NCBI GenBank assembly: GCA_934217675.1
Contig: CAKQCV010000065.1
Location: forward strand, 1-12,916
From: an uncultured Prevotella sp.
GTDB lineage: Bacteria > Bacteroidota > Bacteroidia > Bacteroidales > Bacteroidaceae
Length of the DNA stretch: 12,916 nt
Reading direction: 5' to 3'
The notes under the pieces are model-generated. The model saw nothing but the letters and a program-made list of their open reading frames with translations, ran no database searches and had not been told where the DNA came from. Shown piece after piece: positions 7,533 to 12,916 of the stretch (positions are counted from its first letter, which is position 1; each line of letters starts with the position of its first letter). The position numbers and the translations under genes are program-made.

Positions 7533-7895
7533 TTATTTATTAAAACATCCACTCAAATGCTTATGGTCATAATAAAGATCTATAGTTGTTCTCTCACTGA
7601 CATCACTCGAACTCCCAACATAAAGCGTGGTTTCTTCTGGGCCTATTGTCTGAGTAGAATGATGCATAACATAGCCAAATTGGTCGCGGATTACTATATC
7701 CATATTATTAATAACGGAATCACACGATATATTTACATCATCGCCATCAGAAGTTACTATTGGAACATTATGTGGATGACCTAAACGTATGTCACCATCA
7801 TGACCAGGTGTTAACACAACTTTTGTCTGCCCGATAACCACATAAGGGGAAAACGAAAAGAATATAACAATTGATAAAAATAAATGCTTTCTCAT
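7533..7895 (-). CDS. Small secreted DUF3244-like protein
   Basis: A 120-aa exported protein of unknown function. Residues 1-23 are a signal peptide (charged MRKH start, hydrophobic core, likely cut near IGQ). The mature part looks like one small beta-sandwich: VPIVTSDGDDVNISC (44-58), MDIVIRDQFGYVMHHS (65-80), then TLYVGSS and TIDLYYD strands. The order, a P-x-V-x-S strand followed by a D-x-x-G-x-V hairpin, resembles the Bacteroidota DUF3244 family, but this is by eye. It has two Cys (58 and 117) that could form a disulfide. It is the first gene after the regulator and lies 86 nt before the precursor, so it is probably part of the same operon. A partner, chaperone or immunity role for the peptide is possible but only a guess from position. 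Confidence 0.7.
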   Translation of the reverse strand: MRKHLFLSIVIFFSFSPYVVIGQTKVVLTPGHDGDIRLGHPHNVPIVTSDGDDVNISCDSVINNMDIVIRDQFGYVMHHSTQTIGPEETTLYVGSSSDVSERTTIDLYYDHKHLSGCFNK

Positions 7896-7911
7896 AATAT
7901 TTTATTTTTTG

Positions 7912-7919
7912 CAAAGATA
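7912..7919 (-). promoter_or_regulatory. -7 promoter box upstream of the DUF3244-like/precursor operon
   Basis: The minus strand reads TATCTTTG, an exact match to the Bacteroidota -7 consensus TAnnTTTG, 16 nt upstream of the DUF3244-like ATG. No TTG/TTTG -33 box occurs at the usual distance. That pattern suits a promoter needing an activator, and fits the direct repeats just upstream. The predicted leader is short, about 12 nt. Confidence 0.5.
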
Positions 7920-7950
7920 TAAGAAAGTGTAGTGAGCTATAGAATTTTTA

Positions 7951-8020
7951 TGTTCAAAAAAAATTCAACTTTTCAAATTATAGAAAAGAAAGACATTCAA
8001 TAAAAATTCAATTTTCAAAG
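7951..8020 (-). repeat. Pair of ~27-bp imperfect direct repeats, candidate operator
   Basis: Repeat A (8020-7994) and repeat B (7978-7951), read on the minus strand, share the core TTTGAAAA-(G)-TTGAATTTTT-(A/T)-TTGAA. They differ by one inserted G, one A/T change and the last bases. Their period is 42-43 bp, about four helical turns, so both would face the same side of the DNA. They fill the gap between the regulator stop (8033) and the -7 box at 7912-7919. This is where binding sites of an activator would be expected; the adjacent TPR-HTH protein is the natural candidate. Confidence 0.5.
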
Positions 8021-8032
8021 TTACTCACCTGA

Positions 8033-9799
8033 TTACAAAGACCTTATATAAGCATCAAAATCTTTTGCTGTTCCATTAATCCCAAATATTTTTTTATACA
8101 AATTTGTTCTTGCCATTGAAATTGTACTTGGACGACGGCAAAGCAACATTGCAATTTCTGCATTCAAAAGTCCAAGTTTCACAAGAACGCATATATTATA
8201 ATCATATCTGTCTAACATCGAAAAATTTAAAAGAGTACTTTTAAAATCAGGATATAAAGCGTCTATAAAACAATAAAGTTTTTTCCAATCTTCATCAGAC
8301 AATTGTTTGTTTAATTTTATATGTTTCTTTATAATATCATAAATCTCAATTTTGTCATCTACGATTTTCGCTTTCTTTAAAGATACGACAGCTAACGCCT
8401 CAGAAAGAGACTTTTTTAAATTAATAATCTGTTCATTACATTTCTTTATTTCCTTAAACTTTTCTTCACTAAGACTGTTCATCTTTTCTTCAAGTTTTTG
8501 TATTTTTTCCTCCCTCAGTTTCAATATGTGAACATTATCATCATATGTATCAGACAAGCTTGACAAGTGGTCAGTAATCTGATTAATCTCAAAATTCTTC
8601 TTTTGTCTATAGGATATCAATACGACAAGTACAAGCAAAAAAAGTAATAAAAGGAAAATACTTATATAGGTTATTTCCATATTTTTCTGTTTCAGCTCTG
8701 TATTTTCTTTCTCTCGTAAACTATAATTATATAAAGAATGCATTTTTGAAACTACATCTGATGAATTTTGGTTGCGCAAAGAATCAGAATAATTGAAATA
8801 TATATCAACATATCTTTTTACTTCTCCCACATTACCCTTTGAACAATAATAGGATACAAGTTTTCTTGACGCATAAATTTTAGAATAAACGGTCCCAAAA
8901 GACAGAAGTTTTTTGCTATATAAATAAACAGAGTCCTTTTTACCTTCATTATCGTATATACGTGTTAGAATACTATATGCAGGAGACCTTAATCCGTCAT
9001 AATAATCAATGTTTAATTTTGTGAGAAACACACGAGCCATGCTGTATTTGCCGATATCAGAATAAAGTGAAGCAAGTGCCAAAGCTATACTTTCATGAAC
9101 ACCTGTTCTTTTGAAAGCTATAGACATAGCAAATGCTCTTTTTAATAATAATTCACAACTATCTAACTTATTCAAATATTTATATGCTTGCGACATGTCA
9201 CGTAAACTATGAACCATATTTACAGTATCCCTCTGCACAAAATCGTAAGTATATGTTTTTTTATACATCTCTAAAGCATCAGAATACAAAGCTTGATCAA
9301 AAAATATATTACCTATCTGACAGTATATTCTACTATAAAAAGACTTCTTCGTATTTTCATCAGCATAATCCAGTGCAGATTGCATACACTTTAACGCATG
9401 TGGCGCATCACTATGTTCCATATAGTATTTGCCTTGATAATAATAGGCTTGACAGAGTTTTCCTCTGTCGCCCATAGCGTCAAAGAATTCTACTATACGA
9501 AAAATTGTACTGTCTTTCTGTATTTCATAAAGATTATTAGAAGCCTTTATTTTCAACAATTCACAGTACATACTGTCGGCTTCATCCATTGACGAAGTTA
9601 ACTTTATTTTTTTCAACAATACAACGGCACTGTCAGGATTGCAATCGCACAACGAGTCTGCAGAAACAAGTATCTTAGAATACTGGTGATCACTAAAACA
9701 TTTACAAAACATTAAGATAACGGTTATCGCTACAATAGCTACAACTGCTGATAATACTGTTTTCTGTTTTTTTGTATATTTTTGAAATGTAAACGTCAT
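8033..9799 (-). CDS. Membrane-spanning TPR protein with C-terminal helix-turn-helix (likely cluster regulator)
   Basis: A 588-aa protein with a layout known among Bacteroidota regulators. A first membrane segment spans about 15-34. A long helical region (about 40-370) has TPR-like units, e.g. AYYYQGKYYMEHSDAPHALK at 118-137, IGNIFFDQALYSDALEMYKK at 162-181 and the helices around 195-225 and 237-260. A second membrane segment lies at about 378-397 and a charged coiled coil at about 400-480. The C-terminal module (about 500-588) includes a likely helix-turn-helix, VKLGLLNAEIAMLLCRRPST (540-559), then the tail ARTNLYKKIFG...FDAYIRSL. Topology predicts a periplasmic TPR domain and cytoplasmic coiled coil plus DNA-binding end: a one-piece transmembrane sensor. 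It is the first gene of the AT-rich cluster, 185 nt after pyrH, and precedes the repeat pair it may bind. The signal sensed is unknown. Confidence 0.8.
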   Translation of the reverse strand: MTFTFQKYTKKQKTVLSAVVAIVAITVILMFCKCFSDHQYSKILVSADSLCDCNPDSAVVLLKKIKLTSSMDEADSMYCELLKIKASNNLYEIQKDSTIFRIVEFFDAMGDRGKLCQAYYYQGKYYMEHSDAPHALKCMQSALDYADENTKKSFYSRIYCQIGNIFFDQALYSDALEMYKKTYTYDFVQRDTVNMVHSLRDMSQAYKYLNKLDSCELLLKRAFAMSIAFKRTGVHESIALALASLYSDIGKYSMARVFLTKLNIDYYDGLRSPAYSILTRIYDNEGKKDSVYLYSKKLLSFGTVYSKIYASRKLVSYYCSKGNVGEVKRYVDIYFNYSDSLRNQNSSDVVSKMHSLYNYSLREKENTELKQKNMEITYISIFLLLLFLLVLVVLISYRQKKNFEINQITDHLSSLSDTYDDNVHILKLREEKIQKLEEKMNSLSEEKFKEIKKCNEQIINLKKSLSEALAVVSLKKAKIVDDKIEIYDIIKKHIKLNKQLSDEDWKKLYCFIDALYPDFKSTLLNFSMLDRYDYNICVLVKLGLLNAEIAMLLCRRPSTISMARTNLYKKIFGINGTAKDFDAYIRSL

Positions 9800-9875
9800 C
9801 TTTTAATATATTTCTTAAGATATAAACTTTTTGCAGACTTTCATTTGCAGCATTCATTAAATGTATTTGATATAG

Positions 9876-9908
9876 TAAAATTACGTGTTTTTCTTAAATA
9901 TACGCAAA
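9876..9908 (-). promoter_or_regulatory. Possible promoter of the TPR-HTH regulator gene
   Basis: On the minus strand TTTG (9908-9905), a 21-nt spacer and TAATTTTA (9883-9876) match the Bacteroidota consensus except for the last base of the -7 box. The position just after the pyrH terminator and about 75 nt before the regulator ATG is suitable. The match is imperfect in AT-rich DNA, so this is tentative. Confidence 0.35.
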
Positions 9909-9920
9909 AGAACACCATTA

Positions 9921-9971
9921 CCAAAAACGAATCAATCTGGATTCTGCTTTTTAATTTGCAGAACCCAGATT
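9921..9971 (-). terminator. Intrinsic terminator of the xpt-yraN-birA-pyrH run
   Basis: Beginning 13 nt after the pyrH stop, minus-strand AATCTGGGTTCTGC (9971-9958) pairs with GCAGAATCCAGATT (9947-9934): a 14-bp stem with a single G-U and a 10-nt loop. A TTTTT tract (9927-9923) follows a few nt later. It separates the housekeeping run from the peptide cluster, so the cluster needs its own promoter. Confidence 0.75.
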
Positions 9972-9984
9972 ATTGACTATAAGT

Positions 9985-10695
9985 TTAGTTATGCACCAGC
10001 GTGCCAATCTGCTCGCCATCCATAACCTTCTTCAGGTTACCTACAACGTCCATATTGAACACATAGATAGGAAGGTTATTCTCCTTGCACATCGTTGTTG
10101 CAGTAAGATCCATTACCTTCAAACCACGGGTGTAAATCTCATCGTAGGTTATCTCAGAAAACTTGGTTGCCGTAGGGTCTTTCTCTGGGTCGGCAGTATA
10201 GATGCCGTCCACACGAGTACCCTTGAGCATAACATCTGCTTCTATTTCTATGCCACGCAGAGAAGAACCAGTATCGGTTGTGAAATATGGACTTCCTGTT
10301 CCGGCAGAGAAGATGCAAACATATCCAGCCTCCATAGCCTCGATAGCCTTCCACTTATTATAGAATTCGCCAATTGGCTCCATGCGGATAGCCGTAAGCA
10401 CCTTGGTCTTCACGCCAACAGCTCCAAGAGCTGAACTTAGAGCCAAGGAGTTGATTACCGTGGCACACATGCCCATCTGATCGCCCTTCACACGGTCGAA
10501 GCCTTTGCCGGCTCCACTCAGTCCGCGGAAGATGTTTCCACCACCAATAACGATTCCTATCTGAACACCCATCTCGTGCACTTCCTTTATCTGGCGTGCA
10601 TAGTCATTCAAACGCTCCACATCGATACCATAGTTCTGTTTGCCCATAAGACTCTCTCCACTAAGCTTCAGAAGTATTCTCTTATATTTTGCCAT
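9985..10695 (-). CDS. pyrH: Uridylate (UMP) kinase
   Basis: Converts UMP to UDP with ATP in the cytoplasm, the step feeding UTP and CTP synthesis. The 236-aa length is normal for bacterial PyrH of the amino-acid-kinase fold. Visible marks are KLSGESL (10-16), VIGGGNIFRG (49-58), GDQMGMCATVINSLAL (71-86), RMEPIGEFY (104-112), TGSPYFTTDTGSSLRG (133-148) and GTRVDGIYTADPEKDP (159-174), then the conserved MDLTA segment. It starts 32 nt after the biotin ligase gene across a very AT-rich spacer and is the last gene before a strong terminator. GSS replaces the more usual AAA after FTTDT. No doubt about the identity. Confidence 0.97.
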   Translation of the reverse strand: MAKYKRILLKLSGESLMGKQNYGIDVERLNDYARQIKEVHEMGVQIGIVIGGGNIFRGLSGAGKGFDRVKGDQMGMCATVINSLALSSALGAVGVKTKVLTAIRMEPIGEFYNKWKAIEAMEAGYVCIFSAGTGSPYFTTDTGSSLRGIEIEADVMLKGTRVDGIYTADPEKDPTATKFSEITYDEIYTRGLKVMDLTATTMCKENNLPIYVFNMDVVGNLKKVMDGEQIGTLVHN

Positions 10696-10727
10696 AGTCT
10701 ATATATTTATATATATTATTAATTACG

Positions 10728-11546
10728 TTACTTAAACTTCACTTCTTTAAATTCATACTCCGATACCATGCCGTCATCACGATGCAGTACGAGATGTCCG
10801 TTTGGCATTACCGTGTCTATGCGTGCATAGAAGATCCCATTTTTATCTTCATAGCCATAAGAACCTATGCGTCGATAGAGCACGTCAAGATATGCCTTGT
10901 GTATCTCATCGTAATCTCCTTTATTTACAGCAAGAAGATAACGCTCAAAACACTCAAGGACTTTATCCAAAAGCTTTGTCAACGAAATGCTGCGCCTCAT
11001 AATCTGCGTCAAGGATATCGGATTGGGAGCATCACTCAGAAACTCACGCTGGTTGACATTTATGCCTACGCCAATTATGCAGCTTTTCACACCGCTGCTG
11101 TTAATTTCGCATTCCGACAACGTACCGCTTATCTTGCGGTCGTCCCAATATATGTCGTTAGGCCATTTCACGGTAAAGCCACGGCAGTCGATGCCACTCG
11201 CCACAGAACGACCAAACATAAAGTCATAATCCTCGAGCATTGACCAACTCCTCACGCTCTCCACTTCGGCAGCAAGTGTATTCCTCACGGCAAGCGCCAT
11301 TGCCTCAAGCAAGACATACTGTAGGTTTGCAGGCACACCGACCGGATGAGCCTTTACACTGAAAGTGAGGTTTTTTCCCTCTTCACTCTCCCATGAGTTA
11401 GTACCATTACCCCGTCCGGCAGTTTGTTTGTTGCATACAGCAACCGTCATCAGCTCTCCTTCCTCCCCATCGTAGTCATGCATAAAGCAGTTGGTGGAGT
11501 CAATCTCGTCAAGCTCTATAATCTTTATCTTTTCCAATTCTTCCAA
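10728..11546 (-). CDS. birA: Biotin-[acetyl-CoA-carboxylase] ligase without HTH domain
   Basis: Activates biotin with ATP and attaches it to the biotin carboxyl carrier lysine of carboxylases in the cytoplasm. At 272 aa it has no N-terminal repressor domain, so it is an enzyme only, as in most Bacteroidota. Motifs: DEIDSTN (13-19), QTAGRGNGTNSWESEEGKNL (41-60), KWPND (127-131), the lysine in DRKISGTL (catalytic region, 136-143) and GVGINVNQ (159-166), then a C-terminal SH3-like part (about 228-272). Between the helix ending near residue 95 and KWPND there are about 25 residues (97-123, including SWSMLEDYDFMFGRS) that seem longer than the usual loop. The biotin-AMP loop reads GRGNGT where GRGRxG is classical. 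It lies 47 nt after yraN. Confidence 0.93.
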   Translation of the reverse strand: MEELEKIKIIELDEIDSTNCFMHDYDGEEGELMTVAVCNKQTAGRGNGTNSWESEEGKNLTFSVKAHPVGVPANLQYVLLEAMALAVRNTLAAEVESVRSWSMLEDYDFMFGRSVASGIDCRGFTVKWPNDIYWDDRKISGTLSECEINSSGVKSCIIGVGINVNQREFLSDAPNPISLTQIMRRSISLTKLLDKVLECFERYLLAVNKGDYDEIHKAYLDVLYRRIGSYGYEDKNGIFYARIDTVMPNGHLVLHRDDGMVSEYEFKEVKFK

Positions 11547-11593
11547 AATTATAAAAGTCTTTCCTATAAAAAGAGGATAAAAACACTCTTCAA

Positions 11594-11965
11594 CTATCTG
11601 AAATAATAAGGCATAAAAGCATCCTCTATATGCTCAATTTTACAGGTACTCTCATCTGTGCCGGTTATTGCCACAATATCGAAGCGCAAAGGCAAATCAA
11701 TTATTTGGGATTTCACATATCTGTTAGCAGCAATAGTAATGTTCTTTATTTTTCTGCGGTCAACAGCCTGTTCCGGTGTCAGCAACGTTCCAGAGCGTCT
11801 TGTCTTCACTTCAATGAAGACAAGACATCCGTTGTCGATAGCGATAATGTCGATATCCCTATGGCAATCTTTCCAGTCGCGTTCAATGATACGATAGCCT
11901 TTCGCCTCAAGCATTCTGACAGCCAAGTCTTCACCCCATCGTCCCAGTTCATTATGCAGAGCCAT
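11594..11965 (-). CDS. YraN family (UPF0102) endonuclease-like protein
   Basis: A 123-aa cytoplasmic protein of the widespread YraN/UPF0102 family, whose fold is that of Holliday-junction-resolvase-type and restriction nucleases; its cellular job is not settled. It shows LGRWGEDLAVRMLEAKGY (7-24), RDIDIIAID (36-44) and LVFIEVKTRR (48-57), matching the nuclease pattern E...D...E-x-K with E12, D39, E52 and K54. RDID stands where many relatives have GEID. The length is normal. It lies 19 nt after xpt and 47 nt before the biotin ligase gene, consistent with one transcript. Confidence 0.93.
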   Translation of the reverse strand: MALHNELGRWGEDLAVRMLEAKGYRIIERDWKDCHRDIDIIAIDNGCLVFIEVKTRRSGTLLTPEQAVDRRKIKNITIAANRYVKSQIIDLPLRFDIVAITGTDESTCKIEHIEDAFMPYYFR

Positions 11966-11984
11966 ACTAATACGCCTAATGAAA

Positions 11985-12551
11985 TTATTTCAATACAATC
12001 TTACAATCATCAAGACTTTCAACAGTAGCAAGTGCCTCATAAGTCACGCCTTTACTTCTAAGGAAATCACCGCCATGCTGGAAAGCTTTCTCTATAATAA
12101 AGCCCATAGCCTCAATCGTTGCCCCAGCCTGTTGGCAAAGCTCCATAACGCCATTGGCAGCATTGCCGTTGGCAAGGAAGTCATCTATAAACAATACATG
12201 GTCATTTGGTGTAAGAAAGCTGTTACTTATACAAACCGTATAGTCACGATCTTTTGTGAATGAATGAACAACGGTAGACAACATATTGTCCATAGTCTTT
12301 GGTTGTTTCTTTTTAATGAAGACCACTGGAAGCTGCATAATATATCCCACAAGTATTGCAGGTGCAATTCCGCTTGCCTCTATAGTGACAATCTTGTTTA
12401 TGTTCTTGTCTGCGAAAAGGCGTACAAACTCTTTCGCTACATCCATCATCAGATTCGGATCCATCTGATGATTTATAAAACTGTCTACTTTTAAAATTCC
12501 GCCAGGATAGCATTTACCGTCCTGCATGATTCTTTCCTTTAATATATCCAT
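11985..12551 (-). CDS. xpt: Xanthine phosphoribosyltransferase
   Basis: Salvages xanthine to XMP using PRPP in the cytoplasm, feeding GMP synthesis. The 188-aa length is typical. The family start [14 protein letters not shown] is followed by [16 protein letters not shown] (17-32), the base-contact region [10 protein letters not shown] (56-65), KKKQPKTM (80-87) and the PRPP loop [14 protein letters not shown] (119-132). It is the first gene of the run to yraN, birA and pyrH. A match to the Bacteroidota -7 box lies about 33 nt upstream. I see no purine riboswitch in its short leader. Confidence 0.95.
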   Translation of the reverse strand: MDILKERIMQDGKCYPGGILKVDSFINHQMDPNLMMDVAKEFVRLFADKNINKIVTIEASGIAPAILVGYIMQLPVVFIKKKQPKTMDNMLSTVVHSFTKDRDYTVCISNSFLTPNDHVLFIDDFLANGNAANGVMELCQQAGATIEAMGFIIEKAFQHGGDFLRSKGVTYEALATVESLDDCKIVLK

Positions 12552-12583
12552 GTCTTTAACAGATGTTTTTCTTTATTAGCAGA

Positions 12584-12591
12584 CAAAGGTA
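12584..12591 (-). promoter_or_regulatory. -7 promoter box of xpt
   Basis: Minus-strand TACCTTTG matches TAnnTTTG exactly, 32 nt upstream of the xpt ATG and downstream of the terminator at 12635-12680. No TTTG stands at the usual -33 distance; the upstream stretch is a TTCATTCTTCATT-type simple sequence common between Bacteroidota genes. Confidence 0.55.
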
Positions 12592-12634
12592 AATAAATAA
12601 ATGAAGAATGAAGAACGAATGACAAATAAAAAAT

Positions 12635-12680
12635 AAAAAAACTGCGTATCTGTCTTCTCTAAGAAGTACAGATACACAGT
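12635..12680 (-). terminator. Strong intrinsic terminator upstream of xpt
   Basis: Minus-strand ACTGTGTATCTGT (12680-12668) pairs with ACAGATACGCAGT (12653-12641) through 13 bp with one G-U. It is extended by CTTCT/AGAAG after a one-base bulge and is followed by TTTTTT, A, and more T. The wobble pair is good only in minus-strand RNA, so it ends a minus-strand transcript arriving from the right, presumably of the gene whose tail is at 12734-12898. Confidence 0.8.
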
Positions 12681-12733
12681 AATAAATAATCAAACAGTTT
12701 GTATGATTTATGACATTGTCAAATCTGACATAA

Positions 12734-12898
12734 TTACCTTATCATAGACTTATTTATCGTAGAAGTTCCGTCGGAATATATTGTCTTTAAAATATGCAGT
12801 CCGCTAACGGGGTGAAGCGTTTTGCAAACTGAAGGCAAATAAGCATTGACAGAAAAAGAAACAGAATATCTCTTTCTATGAAGAACAAAAATTAATAT
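12734..12898 (-). pseudogene. Possible decayed C-terminal tail of a type IX secreted protein
   Basis: The minus frame from just after a TAG (12901-12899) is open for 54 codons to the TAA at 12734-12736 but has no ATG near its start. The last ~22 residues, GLHILKTIYSDGTSTINK then SMIR, resemble the end of a type IX sorting domain (pattern G-[LV]-Y-I-[VL]-[RK]-x-x-Y-x-D-G...K-x-x-x-R). A strong terminator about 50 nt downstream supports a real gene ending here. The in-frame TAG and the poorly patterned upstream residues suggest decay, or a frameshift into sequence beyond the window. Short and uncertain. Confidence 0.35.
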
Positions 12899-12916
12899 CT
12901 ACAGACATTTAGATAT

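Noticed and set aside
9973..10434. 153-codon plus-strand frame opposite pyrH, with similar frames opposite birA and yraN
   Set aside because: All are antisense to strongly conserved genes with full motifs and look like mirror frames.
12552..12733. Purine riboswitch in front of xpt
   Set aside because: The terminator at 12635-12680 lies upstream of the xpt -7 box, and I see neither the conserved loop pairs nor the junction of a purine aptamer. The hairpin is better read as the end of the upstream gene.

Overview
The window looks like a Bacteroidota chromosome, most likely a Prevotella-type member of the Bacteroidales. The basis is several upstream boxes matching the Bacteroidota -7 consensus TAnnTTTG, weak Shine-Dalgarno sites, a CarboxypepD_reg/OMP_b-brl type outer-membrane protein, a DUF3244-like secreted protein, a double-glycine (GG) peptide leader and a possible type IX secretion tail. 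Every gene called is on the minus strand, so the region is transcribed from right to left.

Right flank (9985-12916). A possible decayed C-terminal tail of a type IX secreted protein (12734-12898) is followed by a strong terminator (12635-12680). Next comes a tight housekeeping run: xpt, yraN, birA-like biotin ligase and pyrH. This run ends at a well-formed intrinsic terminator (9921-9971).

Centre (1320-9799). This AT-rich block looks like a self-contained biosynthetic locus for a ribosomally made, post-translationally modified peptide (RiPP). In transcription order it encodes: a membrane-spanning TPR protein with a C-terminal helix-turn-helix (likely regulator); a small secreted DUF3244-like protein; a GG-leader precursor whose core has Cys exactly every 9 residues in CX3N units; a radical SAM/SPASM maturase; a TonB-receptor-like outer-membrane barrel; and a peptidase-C39 ABC exporter. 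The last three genes are 4 nt apart from each other. A pair of ~27-bp direct repeats precedes the DUF3244 promoter and may be the operator. The likely logic is that the regulator switches on the operon, the radical SAM enzyme installs thioether-type links at the Cys units, the C39 domain cuts after Gly-Gly and the ABC transporter exports the peptide. The barrel may carry it across, or take it back through, the outer membrane. No HlyD-type adaptor or TolC is present.

The most striking detail is that the precursor reading frame is interrupted. Just after the fourth Cys it stops, but one frame over the DNA still encodes a further Cys unit and a Pro/Glu/Ser-rich tail. An indel in a short A-run would rejoin them, and a 2-nt change would keep the 9-residue Cys period.

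Left flank (1-1319). A glycerate kinase gene runs off the left edge and has its own good Bacteroidota promoter. Between it and the ABC gene, about 240 nt hold only a short AT-rich palindrome. Functions are inferred from motifs read by eye; no database search was run.
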